Positions 17,784-27,024 are shown, numbered from the stretch's first letter. The stretch: DNA of 64,000 nucleotides from Mediterranea massiliensis (GCA_015060695.1 SUYA01000001.1:386307-450306), one strand, 5' to 3'. Notes: generated from the sequence alone by a model not told the origin. Numbers and translations are program-made.

Positions 17784-18992
17784 TTACTTAATGTTATATA
17801 GTGGGTTTGTTAAAGTGGTATTGAGTTTCTTTGTCTGATTAATGAAAGGCAAAATGCGGGCAGCATAGAGCAATCGTCCCAAATTGTACTCATCAAAGAG
17901 TTCGTCATTCGGATCGAAGCTATTCACGCGCACGTCTCCCTGAGAATGTATGAATCTCTTATTGCCGATGTACATACCCACGTGTACCACACGCTCCTTG
18001 CGTTCGGGTGTAGCCTTTCTTCCGAAAAAAATCAAATCGCCGGGCACCAGATTGCCAAAGTCGGATGCTATCTCAATGTGTTCACCCTCGTAACATTGTT
18101 GCGATGCATCGCGAGGAATGATGATGTCATGCAGGTAGAGTGTGGTACGCATAAATCCGCTACAATCCACCCCTTTCGACGACATACCGGCCCATAGGTA
18201 GGGCACTCCCATCAGTTGGTGTGCAGTTTTTATAATGCTTTGTGCATCCTGTTTCAATCCCTTGCGCCATTCCTCTTCGGGCATAGCCATGTTTTTCTGT
18301 ATATATCCGGTTCTTCCATCGGGATAGCTCACTTTGTAGAAGGCACCTTTCTTGCCCTCCCACTTCAAGCGATTTCCTGCTACCACATCCGAGATAGTTT
18401 GCGACTTCACGTCTGGTGCCGAATATACAAATCCATAGTGTCCGGTAACCACAATCTTGTCGGCATTGTTCCATGCTTTCAGCTCTTCCTCAGTAACGGG
18501 ATGAATGCCCACGCGGTGCACCCATGCCATGTATTCGTCGGGAGTTTGTATGTAGTACCATCCATCACGTTTCAACACACGCACGGGTGTACCCAACAAA
18601 CCTTGTGTTACCATCTCCGAAGAGAAGTCGGCGTCCGAGCGCAAGTTGCACACCGACACGTTTACAATGCCATACACCTTGTTTTGCAACCCTTCGGCAT
18701 CGGGCAATAGGCTGATGCAATCCATTACGTTGTATCCGCCCCTCTTCAAGCCGTCCAACAAAGCGACTTTGGCCTCGGCCGATGTAGTTTCACCACGCAA
18801 CATAACGTTCTTGTCCGAGAAGAAGTAATCTACGTTAAACATGGCTATGCGTTTGTCGGGTGCATACAGATTCTTTATGCTATCATTGAGTTGTTGCACT
18901 TCGGCAGGTATCTCTCTGTCGCCACCTTGTGCGGCCACAACACCTCCGGCTACCACCCACGAAAGTGTTAAGAAAAGAACTATTTTCATCAT
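17784..18992 (-). CDS. NlpC/P60 endopeptidase with SH3b domains (gamma-D-Glu-diamino acid type)
   Basis: 402 residues. It has a signal peptide (about 1-21), an N-terminal helical domain, two bacterial SH3-like regions (about 108-165 with VRVLKRDGWYYIQTPDEYMAWVH, and 178-235) and a C-terminal NlpC/P60 domain. The catalytic residues are Cys277 (GVDCSGFMRTTLY), His337 (RVVHVGMYIG) and His349 (RFIHSQGDV). This architecture is that of dipeptidyl-peptidase VI-type enzymes that cut between D-Glu and the diamino acid of murein stem peptides, releasing L-Ala-D-Glu. The next gene encodes an epimerase for that same dipeptide. It is the first gene of the three-gene operon. Confidence 0.92.
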   Translation of the reverse strand: MMKIVLFLTLSWVVAGGVVAAQGGDREIPAEVQQLNDSIKNLYAPDKRIAMFNVDYFFSDKNVMLRGETTSAEAKVALLDGLKRGGYNVMDCISLLPDAEGLQNKVYGIVNVSVCNLRSDADFSSEMVTQGLLGTPVRVLKRDGWYYIQTPDEYMAWVHRVGIHPVTEEELKAWNNADKIVVTGHYGFVYSAPDVKSQTISDVVAGNRLKWEGKKGAFYKVSYPDGRTGYIQKNMAMPEEEWRKGLKQDAQSIIKTAHQLMGVPYLWAGMSSKGVDCSGFMRTTLYLHDIIIPRDASQQCYEGEHIEIASDFGNLVPGDLIFFGRKATPERKERVVHVGMYIGNKRFIHSQGDVRVNSFDPNDELFDEYNLGRLLYAARILPFINQTKKLNTTLTNPLYNIK

Positions 18993-19031
18993 AAGTATTT
19001 TATGTTTTAATTACATTTATTCAACTTTTTG

Positions 19032-19063
19032 CAAAGTTAATAAAAATAAGAATAACCACCAAG
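19032..19063 (-). promoter_or_regulatory. Predicted promoter of the murein-peptide operon
   Basis: On the minus strand, TAACTTTG (19032-19039) fits TAnnTTTG, and CTTG (19060-19063), 20 bp upstream, is one base off TTTG. It lies 40 bp before the NlpC/P60 start codon. Confidence 0.6.
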
Positions 19064-19134
19064 AAAAAGCATCAATTTCAGCCCTGTTTCATGAGCCATT
19101 TTAGTTATCATTAAACAAATTTATTCTTCTGGTT

Positions 19135-19165
19135 TTTGTATATTTCCCACCTTGCACTATCTTTG
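19135..19165 (+). promoter_or_regulatory. Predicted rnpB promoter
   Basis: TTTG (19135-19138), a 19-bp spacer, then TATCTTTG (19158-19165): an exact match to the Bacteroides consensus. The RNase P RNA begins about 6 bp downstream. Confidence 0.8.
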
Positions 19166-19171
19166 CACTCT

Positions 19172-19539
19172 GAAAGTCAGTTGGCCGGTCTGTCGCTTGC
19201 ATTTTTAGGTGATGCACGAGGAAAGTCCGGGCAACACAGAGCATCCTACTTCCTAACAGAAAGCTGTCCGCGAGGGTAGAGTAACGCAGAAGAAAATAAC
19301 CGCCTCCTTCGGGTGGTAAGGGTGAGAAGGTGGGGTAAGAGCCTACCAGTCTTGTGGCGACACAAGGGCTGTGCGTCTTAGGAGTTGTAAGATCATGTAA
19401 ACCGACGTCAAGAGGGTTGCTCGCCCCATGTCGGAGGGTAGATCGCTAAAGTCGTATGGCAACATTCGACTCAGATAAATGACAGACGCTTTGCTTTGGC
19501 AAAGAGACAGAACCCGGCTTACAGGCCAACTGCTTTTTT
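19172..19539 (+). ncRNA. rnpB: RNase P RNA (class A)
   Basis: The catalytic RNA that trims tRNA 5' leaders. The ends pair: CAGTTGGCC (19178-19186) with GGCCAACTG (19524-19532), forming helix P1. Conserved core blocks are present: GAGGAAAGTCCGGGC (near 19219), ACAGAAAGCTG, GGTAAGAGCCTACCAG, GTAAACC and GACAGAACCCGGCTTACAGGCC at the 3' end. The length of about 365 nt is normal. It is followed by CTTTTTTAT and then, 17 bp later, the YihY-type gene. A consensus promoter sits directly upstream. Confidence 0.95.
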
Positions 19540-19556
19540 ATAAAAACATCCGAGCC

Positions 19557-20876
19557 ATGAAAAAATACATCGTCAAACTTTGGAAATTCTTGACTTACGA
19601 CATTTGGCGCATCACCGAAGACGAAGTCACCCGGACGGAGTTCTCACTATACACCATCATTAAGACCGTCTATCTCTGCATCACTCATTTTACCAAAGAC
19701 CGCATTATCAACAAGGCTTCGGCGTTGACCTATAGCACTTTGTTGGCCATTGTACCCATCCTTGCCATCTTGTTTGCTATTGCTCGTGGTTTTGGGTTCG
19801 ACAATCTGATGGAAAGTCAGATTGTAAAAGGTTTTGGTGGCCCGTCGGAGACGACCGAAGTCATCTTCCAATTTGTCGATTCCTACCTGTCGCAAGCCAA
19901 AAGCGGCATTTTCATCGGGGTCGGCCTGATTATGTTGCTTTGGACGGTGTTGAACCTGATAAACAACATGGAGATGACCTTCAACCGCATCTGGCAGGTA
20001 CAGAAAGCCCGTAGCGTTTTTCGCATGACCACTGACTACCTCTCCATGTTGCTACTGATGCCCATCCTGATTGTTATTTCGGGCGGTTTGTCCATCTTCA
20101 TGAGTACCATGCTAAAGAATGTTGAAGAGTTCACCCTGCTGGCTCCACTCGGCAAATTCCTGATACGACTCATTCCCTTTGCCTTCACCTGGTTCATGTT
20201 TACAGCCCTTTACATTTTCATGCCCAACACCAAGGTAAAATTCAAGCACGCACTGATAGCGGGCATTCTTGCCGGTACGGCCTACCAAGCCTTCCAGTTT
20301 CTCTACATCAGCGGACAACTATCGGTAGCCCGCTACAACGCCATCTACGGTAGCTTTGCCGCCCTGCCCATGTTCTTGCTATGGGTGCATATTTCGTGGA
20401 CTATCTGCCTATTTGGTGCCGAGTTTACCTATGCCAGCCAAAATCTGCACAACTTCAGCTTCGATAAAGACACGCGCAACATCAGCCGCCGCTACCACGA
20501 CTTTGTAGCCATCCTCATCATGTCGCAAATAGCCAAACGCTTTGCCAACAACGACAATCCCTACACCGCCCACGAGCTATCCGGTGAATGCCAGATACCC
20601 ATCAGCCTAACCAACAAAGTGCTGTTCGAATTGGAAAATGTCAAGCTGATACACGAAGTGAGTAGCGACGAAAAGAGTGAAGAGATAGCCTACCAGCCCT
20701 CAATCGACATCAACAAAATAGACGTAGCCTTGTTGCTCGAACGCTTGGATACCCGTGGTTCCGAAGACTTCAAGATTGACATCACTAATGCCTATAGCGA
20801 GCAATGGAACGTCTTGATGCAGGCTCGCCAAGAGTACTACAACGGCTCAAGCAAGGTGTTACTGAAAGATTTGTAA
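19557..20876 (+). CDS. YihY/BrkB-family inner membrane protein
   Basis: 439 residues from ATG 19557; an in-frame ATG at 19479 lies inside rnpB and is rejected. The family has about six membrane helices, seen here as KASALTYSTLLAIVPILAILFAIARG, GIFIGVGLIMLLWTVL, YLSMLLLMPILIVISGGLSIFM, IRLIPFAFTWFMFTALYIFMP, LIAGILAGTAYQ and GSFAALPMFLLWVHISWTICLFGAEF; the SALTYSTLLAIVP and FAALPMFLLW blocks are family hallmarks. The C-terminal ~110 residues are soluble, including AHELSGECQIPISLTNKVLFELE, which looks like a winged-helix-type fold. Function is uncertain (once misnamed ribonuclease BN). It starts 17 bp after rnpB, so its messenger may be made by read-through of the RNase P RNA transcript. Confidence 0.9.
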   Translation: MKKYIVKLWKFLTYDIWRITEDEVTRTEFSLYTIIKTVYLCITHFTKDRIINKASALTYSTLLAIVPILAILFAIARGFGFDNLMESQIVKGFGGPSETTEVIFQFVDSYLSQAKSGIFIGVGLIMLLWTVLNLINNMEMTFNRIWQVQKARSVFRMTTDYLSMLLLMPILIVISGGLSIFMSTMLKNVEEFTLLAPLGKFLIRLIPFAFTWFMFTALYIFMPNTKVKFKHALIAGILAGTAYQAFQFLYISGQLSVARYNAIYGSFAALPMFLLWVHISWTICLFGAEFTYASQNLHNFSFDKDTRNISRRYHDFVAILIMSQIAKRFANNDNPYTAHELSGECQIPISLTNKVLFELENVKLIHEVSSDEKSEEIAYQPSIDINKIDVALLLERLDTRGSEDFKIDITNAYSEQWNVLMQARQEYYNGSSKVLLKDL

Positions 20877-21328
20877 TAAGGGAAGGTGAACTACCCCTAA
20901 GCTAAATACATCTGAAAGATAGTTCACTCATTATCGTCTTCACCATTTAAATAGCTCACGCCTTCTATGCGCTCAAGCTCTTCAATATATGCCTCGCGTG
21001 TTTTCATGATGAAGCAAGTCAACTTTTTCAGAGAAAGAGTTAACTTTTATTTTAGGAAAAGACAATGATAGTAGAAATATAACAGTTATAACAGATATAA
21101 CTGTGATAGCTGCAAAAAACGCGAGTTGAATATTTTATGCGTTTTAAGGACGTTTTCTGCCGATTGGGTAGCAAATGCGCCTAAAAGAGAAATGGGGTGC
21201 GCACAGAATGCGATGAGTGATTAGCAGACGTATGGTGTGTGTAAAAGAAATGGCTTAACACCAACCGCCAACCACTAATCACTCATCACTTTCATCGCTA
21301 CAAAGCAGACGAACGTTTTCTTCTCTAC
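20877..21328. other. Intergenic region with repeats and a 27-codon reading frame
   Basis: About 450 bp between the convergent YihY-like and carboxyltransferase genes. On the minus strand there is a short reading frame (21007 to 20924, start MKTREAYIEELERIEG, 27 codons) of doubtful status. A palindromic AT-rich motif (CAGTTATATCTGTTATAACTG on the minus strand, near 21077-21098) and a 13-bp perfect inverted repeat (21212-21224 with 21275-21287) are also present. No RNA gene was recognised. Confidence 0.5.
21212..21287. repeat. 13-bp perfect inverted repeat
   Basis: GATGAGTGATTAG (21212-21224) and CTAATCACTCATC (21275-21287) are separated by 50 bp, downstream of the carboxyltransferase gene. 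There is no T tract, so it is not an ordinary terminator. Confidence 0.5.
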
Positions 21329-23092
21329 CTATTCACGTTCGATGTAGGCCAACACATCGCCTTTATTGACGTGGGCACCTTGCTTGGCACATACCTCGAT
21401 GACGCGTCCGGCAAAGTGGGCAGCTATCGGTTGATGGCCTCCCCATGGGGTGGTGATGTAACAGAAGAGGTCGCCGGGCTTGTAGGCACGTCCTGCTTCG
21501 GGGGGCGTAGAGGGCGACTCGACGTCTATCTCCCACAACAGTTGCCCCTTGGCGGTAGCGGTGACAGGGTCAGCCTTGACACGTTTCAGCTTCTTCACAT
21601 CTTCCTCACTGAAGCCTTTGCCCAACAGGGCCGCCTCTTTCTCGCGTTGCAAGTCGGCCTCGAAACGTTGCTTAGCTACACCCGACTTATAATCGCGGTA
21701 CTGACGGTCGTGCATAGCCAACTCGAATAGTTCTTCATCGTCTTCGCCCGTCTCCCATCCATTCTCCTTCATCTCCTTGCGATACTCATCCAGTTGGTCA
21801 GGATAGTATGATTGAGGGTCGTCGGTGGTAAACTCGCGTCCTTGTGCCTTGGCCAGTTCAATGATTTCGGGTGCCAACTGTCCGGGCAGTTTGCCGCTCT
21901 TTCCTAAAATCATGCCCCATGTATTATTGTCTATCATGCTCCACCGTTCTTCACCCTTGCACATGGCCATGACGTTCATCAGCGCCACATTTTTAACGTA
22001 CTGACTGAAGGGGGTAACCAACGGCGGATAGCCTAGCTTGGGCCATACGTACTCTACCTCATCGAAGAGCATGACCAGTAACTCGTCTAATGAAAGTTGT
22101 GCCTCGCCCCTACCCTTCAGTATGAGGTTGATGCCCGAATGTACACCTTTCAAGTCGGCCATCATTGAGCCCATCATGCCGCCCGGCAAACCACATTTTA
22201 GTAGCAGTGAGGACATGTGCTTGTTAGTGGAATCCATGAAATAGCCCAAGAAGTCGTCTATAAACTCTTGAGTCAGGCTACGAGCCTTCATATAGGCCGT
22301 CATGTTTATGTCGGATACCTGGAAGCCTTTCTCCTTCAACATGGCTTGCACGGAGATGACATCGGGGTGTACCTTTCCCCATGAGAGGGGTTCCATGGCT
22401 ACGTCGATGATGTCTGCACCGTTTTCACACACCTCCAGGATGCTGGCCATCGAGAGGCCCGGACCGCTATGGCCGTGGTACTGAATAATAACATCGGGGT
22501 GCTTGCTCTTAATGGCTTTGGTAAGTTGTCCTAACATGCCGGGACGTCCAATTCCGGCCATGTCTTTCAAACAGATTTCGGGCGCACCAGCGGCTATCAG
22601 TTGATCAGCAATGTCGGCATAATACTCGACGGTGTGTACCGGTGAATGGGTGATACAAAGAGTGGCTTGCGGAATCATACCACCTTCGAGGGCGTATTTG
22701 ATGGAAGGGATGATGTTGCGAACCTCGTTCAATCCGCAGAATATGCGGGTTATATCTACTCCCTGGGCGTGCTTCACTTTATACATCAACCGACGCACAT
22801 CGGCCGGTACGGGATACATGCGAAGGGCATTCAAACCCCTATCGAGCATGTGAGTCTGTATGCCGGCCTCGTTGAAAAACTTGGTAAAAGCACGGACGGC
22901 CTTGTTGGGATTTTCGCCATACATCAGATTGACCTGTTCGAAAGCACCACCATTGGTCTCAACACGGGCAAAACAACCCATTTCGACTATTAACGGGGCT
23001 ATGCGTACCAATTGGTCAACACGAGGCTGATACTTGCCAGAGGATTGCCACATGTCACGATAGACGAGGCTGAATTTGATTTCTTTTTTCAT
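21329..23092 (-). CDS. Oxaloacetate decarboxylase/pyruvate carboxylase B-like carboxyltransferase lacking the biotin lysine
   Basis: 587 residues. The N-terminal HMGL-like TIM barrel (to ~290) has the metal and substrate motifs of carboxyltransferases: YRDMWQSSG (normally RDAHQS), EICLKDMAGIG with the carbamylated Lys, and YHGHSGPGLSMAS with the His pair. A PYC_OADA-type domain follows (LKCGLPGGMMGSMMADLK, PLVTPFSQYVKN). The C-terminal ~48 residues fold like a biotinyl domain, GDLFCYITTPWGGHQPIAA..GRVIEV, but the site aligned with biotinylated AMKM reads TPWG (the Lys position is Trp550). It therefore cannot carry biotin and would need a separate carrier protein, or does another aldol-type reaction. 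It is a single gene; no beta/gamma decarboxylase subunits are nearby. Confidence 0.85.
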   Translation of the reverse strand: MKKEIKFSLVYRDMWQSSGKYQPRVDQLVRIAPLIVEMGCFARVETNGGAFEQVNLMYGENPNKAVRAFTKFFNEAGIQTHMLDRGLNALRMYPVPADVRRLMYKVKHAQGVDITRIFCGLNEVRNIIPSIKYALEGGMIPQATLCITHSPVHTVEYYADIADQLIAAGAPEICLKDMAGIGRPGMLGQLTKAIKSKHPDVIIQYHGHSGPGLSMASILEVCENGADIIDVAMEPLSWGKVHPDVISVQAMLKEKGFQVSDINMTAYMKARSLTQEFIDDFLGYFMDSTNKHMSSLLLKCGLPGGMMGSMMADLKGVHSGINLILKGRGEAQLSLDELLVMLFDEVEYVWPKLGYPPLVTPFSQYVKNVALMNVMAMCKGEERWSMIDNNTWGMILGKSGKLPGQLAPEIIELAKAQGREFTTDDPQSYYPDQLDEYRKEMKENGWETGEDDEELFELAMHDRQYRDYKSGVAKQRFEADLQREKEAALLGKGFSEEDVKKLKRVKADPVTATAKGQLLWEIDVESPSTPPEAGRAYKPGDLFCYITTPWGGHQPIAAHFAGRVIEVCAKQGAHVNKGDVLAYIERE

Positions 23093-23220
23093 TACATTTA
23101 GATTTAGATTGATTTATTTAGCAAAGTTAACATTTGCAAAGATATATTTTTCTTTTCGATTTCTACATCAGAAAAGAGTAAAATCTTCATCGGAAATCGG
23201 ATGTTTAATATCATATTTTA

Positions 23221-23252
23221 TTTGACCATCTAAGTTTTTTTTATTACTTTTG
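23221..23252 (+). promoter_or_regulatory. Predicted promoter of the M16 peptidase gene
   Basis: TTTG (23221-23224), a 20-bp spacer, TACTTTTG (23245-23252): an exact fit to the Bacteroides consensus, 44 bp before the ATG at 23297. Confidence 0.78.
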
Positions 23253-23296
23253 TACCAAATAATATAAACAACTGAAAACAATTTATTTTGAGACGT

Positions 23297-26200
23297 ATGA
23301 AACAGATTTTTCAAAAGATAGGGTTGACACTGCTCGTGTTCATGATAACTCTACCGGTTTCCGGCCAAGGGCTGAAGGCATTTAAACTAAAAAACGGATT
23401 ATCCGTTTTTGTATGGGAAGACGAAACAAAGTCGGATGTATTCGGCTTGGTAGGCGTACGGGCAGGCTCGGTAAACGACCCCGAAGAATATACCGGATTG
23501 GCCCACTACCTGGAACACGTGATGTTTAAAGGAACAACCATGATTGGCTCGCTGAACTGGGCCGAAGAAGAGCCGCTATACAAAGACATCATTGCCAAAT
23601 ATGACTTGATGGCCGAAGAGGGTGATCCCGCCAAGAAGCAAGCCTTGAGCCAAGAGATAAACGACCTAACCGTAAAGGCGGCTCAATATGGATTGCCCAG
23701 TGAATACTCGAACCTAATGGAGAGCATCGGCGCCAAAGGGGTGAACGCAGGTACCAGCTACGACTTTACCTTCTATCATAGCAGTTTCCCAGCTTATCAG
23801 ATAAACAAATGGCTGGAAATCTCTTCACAACGATTTATCAACCCCGTATTCCGCTCATTTCAGTCGGAGTTGGAAAACGTATATGAAGAGTATAACCGAG
23901 AACAGGACAACCCAAGCCGTAGCGTAAGCAGCTTCATTATGGAGAAAGCCTTCGAAGGACACCCCTACTCGCGTAGCATCATCGGACTGCCCGAACACTT
24001 GAAGAACCCCCGACTAAGTAAGCTGATAGAGTTTTACGAACAATGGTACACACCCGAAAACATGGTGCTGGTACTGGTGGGTAACATCAAAGCGCAACAG
24101 ATTGTGGGACGCATAAACGCCAGCTTCGGACGATTGCAAGCCAAGCCTACACCGACACACAAACAGTATCCGGAACTCGACATCAAAGGACGCACACAAT
24201 TCAACGCCAAAGTGGGACAATATCCGCAAGTGGCTCTTATATTCAAAGGAATACCTGCCGGACATCCCGACGAAGTTGCACTGAACATTGCGCTATCTCT
24301 GTTGAGCAACGGAAGCCAAACGGGTGCTTTGGACAAATTGGGACTGGACGGAGAGATAGGAAGCGCAGGAGCCTATACCCAATCGTTCCGCGAACAGGGA
24401 CGCACCATCGTAGCCGGCATACCCTTGTATGACGAAAACCAACGGCGATATGACTCGAACAAAAATACCGAAAAGAAACTGAACGAAGCCATACAAAAAA
24501 TTGCCAACGGAGAATTTGAAGAGTGGAAAATTGATGCCATCAAGGCCGAAATGTTCAGACAATACGACCAAGTGATGGAGGGCAACGAAGAAAAGGCCAT
24601 GCTGCTGATGGAGGCCTTTTATAACGAACAAGACCTGGGCGATGTGCTAAATTACAAGGAAAAAATAATGGCTGTAACCACCGACGACATCAAACGGGTC
24701 ATCAAAGAGTACCTAAGCGACAACTACCTGGCACTGTACATAGAAAAGGGAAAGGCTGAAAAGAAAAACAAAATTGAAAAACCGGGATACAAACCCATTG
24801 AACCGCCCGTAGGTAAACAATCGCACTACGGACAACAATTCAAGAAAATGCCCTTCGGACAAGTAGTTGAAAAGTACATCGACTTTAGCAACGTACAGGT
24901 AAAATCGTTGAACGACCACTCGAAACTATACCACACACCCAATACCGAAAACAACCTCTACCAACTGGTTTTGCAATATGGAGCAGGAACCAACACCTTC
25001 CCCAAACTGGGCGTAGCAGCAAGCCTGATGAACAATGCCGGCGTAATGGGAGCCTTTACACCCCTGCAGCTGAAGGAAGCACTGAGCAAACTGAACGCTA
25101 CTTGTCAGGTAACGGCCGACGACAACTATCTGTACATCATTATGGAAGGATATGACCAGACACTGGCCGAGGCATGCCAACTATTGTCCAGACAGATACT
25201 GATGCCCCAACTGGAAGATAAGCAACTGAGCCAGCTAAAGGGTATGCAACTCAGTAATAGAGCCGTGCGCAAAGAAAACGTAAACACACTGAGCGAAGCC
25301 TTGAGACAATACATGGTATATGGAGAGGAATCGGACTATCTGACCGAACTAACCGACATGGAACTATACAACATGCAGATAGCCGAACTGACCGGCGACA
25401 TTAACCGAGCTGCCAACTATGAAGCCAAAGTGTACTACACCGGCACCTTGTCGTTCGATGACGCCTACCAGATATTGAGCCAAAACCTGCCCTTGGTAGC
25501 CAACGAACGCCCCAGCAATTCACCTCAAGTGAAAACACTGAACCCGGTGAAAGAAAACACCATCTACTTCTTGTCGAACAACGATGCCGAGCAGGCACAG
25601 ATACACTTCTACCTACCCATGCAACCCGACGACAAGAAAGATGACGTGCTGCGCGATGCATTCAACCAATACTTCGGTATGGGATTCACCGGATTGGTAT
25701 TGGACGAAATACGCGAAAAACGCTCGATGGCCTATACTGCCTATGCCTATGCCACCACACAAGGCATTGCCGGCAAAGGTACTTACCTGACCGGATACAT
25801 CGGCACACAAAACGACAAAGCCAACGAGGCCGTAGATGTATTCATGGGGCTCATCAACGACATGCCACGCAATGCCGAACGCATTGACAACATCAAGAGC
25901 TACCTGCGACAAGAGGTATTGACCAGCCACCCCGACTTCCGTAGTAAGGCCATGTCATTGGTAAGCCTACAACGAAGAGGCTACAACGACGACCCCGCCA
26001 AGGAAAACTTATCGAAAATTGATGCACTGACCTTCGACGACATCGTGAAATTCTACGAAGATAACATCAAGGGAAAGCCCTATTGCATAGCCATCGTGGG
26101 AAATCCGAAACAAATTGACTTGAAGCAATTGGAAAAATATGGCAAAGTAGTGAAAGTAAGCGAAAATAAACTATTCAACTCAAAAGACTCGTTGTTCTAA
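23297..26200 (+). CDS. M16 family (insulinase/pitrilysin-like) zinc peptidase, exported
   Basis: 967 residues from ATG 23297; a TTG three codons upstream is possible but less likely. A signal peptide (about 1-23, LLVFMITLPVSGQ) precedes four M16 half-domains. The inverted zinc motif HxxEH is HYLEH (His70, Glu73, His74), with the third ligand expected at ENVYEEYNREQDN. The C-terminal half (from ~510) repeats the fold without the motif, as in single-chain pitrilysin-type enzymes, and keeps the RSMAYTAYAYA...GYIGTQNDKANEAVDVF segment. It likely degrades peptides in the periplasm. It is a single gene with a consensus promoter and a hairpin downstream. Confidence 0.92.
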   Translation: MKQIFQKIGLTLLVFMITLPVSGQGLKAFKLKNGLSVFVWEDETKSDVFGLVGVRAGSVNDPEEYTGLAHYLEHVMFKGTTMIGSLNWAEEEPLYKDIIAKYDLMAEEGDPAKKQALSQEINDLTVKAAQYGLPSEYSNLMESIGAKGVNAGTSYDFTFYHSSFPAYQINKWLEISSQRFINPVFRSFQSELENVYEEYNREQDNPSRSVSSFIMEKAFEGHPYSRSIIGLPEHLKNPRLSKLIEFYEQWYTPENMVLVLVGNIKAQQIVGRINASFGRLQAKPTPTHKQYPELDIKGRTQFNAKVGQYPQVALIFKGIPAGHPDEVALNIALSLLSNGSQTGALDKLGLDGEIGSAGAYTQSFREQGRTIVAGIPLYDENQRRYDSNKNTEKKLNEAIQKIANGEFEEWKIDAIKAEMFRQYDQVMEGNEEKAMLLMEAFYNEQDLGDVLNYKEKIMAVTTDDIKRVIKEYLSDNYLALYIEKGKAEKKNKIEKPGYKPIEPPVGKQSHYGQQFKKMPFGQVVEKYIDFSNVQVKSLNDHSKLYHTPNTENNLYQLVLQYGAGTNTFPKLGVAASLMNNAGVMGAFTPLQLKEALSKLNATCQVTADDNYLYIIMEGYDQTLAEACQLLSRQILMPQLEDKQLSQLKGMQLSNRAVRKENVNTLSEALRQYMVYGEESDYLTELTDMELYNMQIAELTGDINRAANYEAKVYYTGTLSFDDAYQILSQNLPLVANERPSNSPQVKTLNPVKENTIYFLSNNDAEQAQIHFYLPMQPDDKKDDVLRDAFNQYFGMGFTGLVLDEIREKRSMAYTAYAYATTQGIAGKGTYLTGYIGTQNDKANEAVDVFMGLINDMPRNAERIDNIKSYLRQEVLTSHPDFRSKAMSLVSLQRRGYNDDPAKENLSKIDALTFDDIVKFYEDNIKGKPYCIAIVGNPKQIDLKQLEKYGKVVKVSENKLFNSKDSLF

Positions 26201-26227
26201 CGCTATACAACTATTGAACATAAAAAC

Positions 26228-26278
26228 AATCAGCGTGAATCACACATACCGATATCGGGTATAGGATTCACGCTGATT
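26228..26278. terminator. Long bidirectional terminator hairpin
   Basis: A 14-bp perfect stem AATCAGCGTGAATC (26228-26241) / GATTCACGCTGATT (26265-26278). The loop contains a second palindrome, CCGATATCGG. On the minus strand it is followed by TGTTTTTAT. It separates the convergent M16 and TRIC-like genes. Confidence 0.82.
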
Positions 26279-26309
26279 TATTTCAGCTTCTCATAATAGC
26301 TACCAATTA

Positions 26310-26921
26310 CTATTCGTGACCCGAAAGAATAGGAAGACAAATCTTAAACTTGACGGCAAGGATACGAACAACAAACACGGTAATTCCTCCGACTATCTGA
26401 CAAACATAAGGTTGAGCACCTGACCACATGCAAAGCGTATAGGACAGGCCACCTACCACACATGCCATGGCATAAATCTCTTTCCGAAAAATAAGGGGAA
26501 TCTCGTTGATAAAAACATCGCGCAACACACCGCCGGCGGCACCCGTAAGGCTACCCATAATGATGGCCACCCAAAACGGATAACCCAACAGCAGAGTCTT
26601 CTCCATGCCTACCACTGTAAACAATGCCAATCCAATGCTGTCGAATATAAAAAAAGTATTGTTCAAATGAATCAGGTATTTACCAAACAAAATAACCCAA
26701 CCCAAAGCCACACCCGTACATACCAAATACATGGGATCGCTCATCCAAGGAGGAGTAACATCGAGCAACACATCACGTATTGTACCCCCACCGATGGCCG
26801 TGACAAAACCTACTACATAAGCACCAAACCAATCGAAACGCTTGGCCGATGCCAGACGAATGCCACTAATAGCAAAGGCAAATGTACCAATAAAGTCGAG
26901 TATTTGAACAAAACTGAACAT
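26310..26921 (-). CDS. TRIC/YicG-like (UPF0126) membrane protein
   Basis: 203 residues from the ATG at 26921. The reading frame stays open upstream, but only because it runs antisense through the next gene, so the MFSFVQILDFIGTFAFAISG start is chosen. Two repeated domains of three helices each are seen; each has the family glycine motif (TAIGGGTIRDVLLDVTPPWM and TGAAGGVLRDVFINEIPLIF). The family covers YicG, reported as a glycine transporter in E. coli, and trimeric cation channels related to animal TRIC. Which substrate applies here cannot be told from the sequence. It is divergent from the DUF5686-type gene. Confidence 0.9.
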   Translation of the reverse strand: MFSFVQILDFIGTFAFAISGIRLASAKRFDWFGAYVVGFVTAIGGGTIRDVLLDVTPPWMSDPMYLVCTGVALGWVILFGKYLIHLNNTFFIFDSIGLALFTVVGMEKTLLLGYPFWVAIIMGSLTGAAGGVLRDVFINEIPLIFRKEIYAMACVVGGLSYTLCMWSGAQPYVCQIVGGITVFVVRILAVKFKICLPILSGHE

Positions 26922-27024
26922 AACAAAATCATTTTTATGCCGCAAAGTAACAAATATTATTTGATTTATAAGATAGTTAACAAGCAAAATAACTAAATTT
27001 GCACCCTGAATTATACTATTGGAT

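Noticed and set aside
19479..19556. Upstream start of the YihY-type protein
   Set aside because: It lies inside the RNase P RNA; ATG 19557 gives the family N-terminus.
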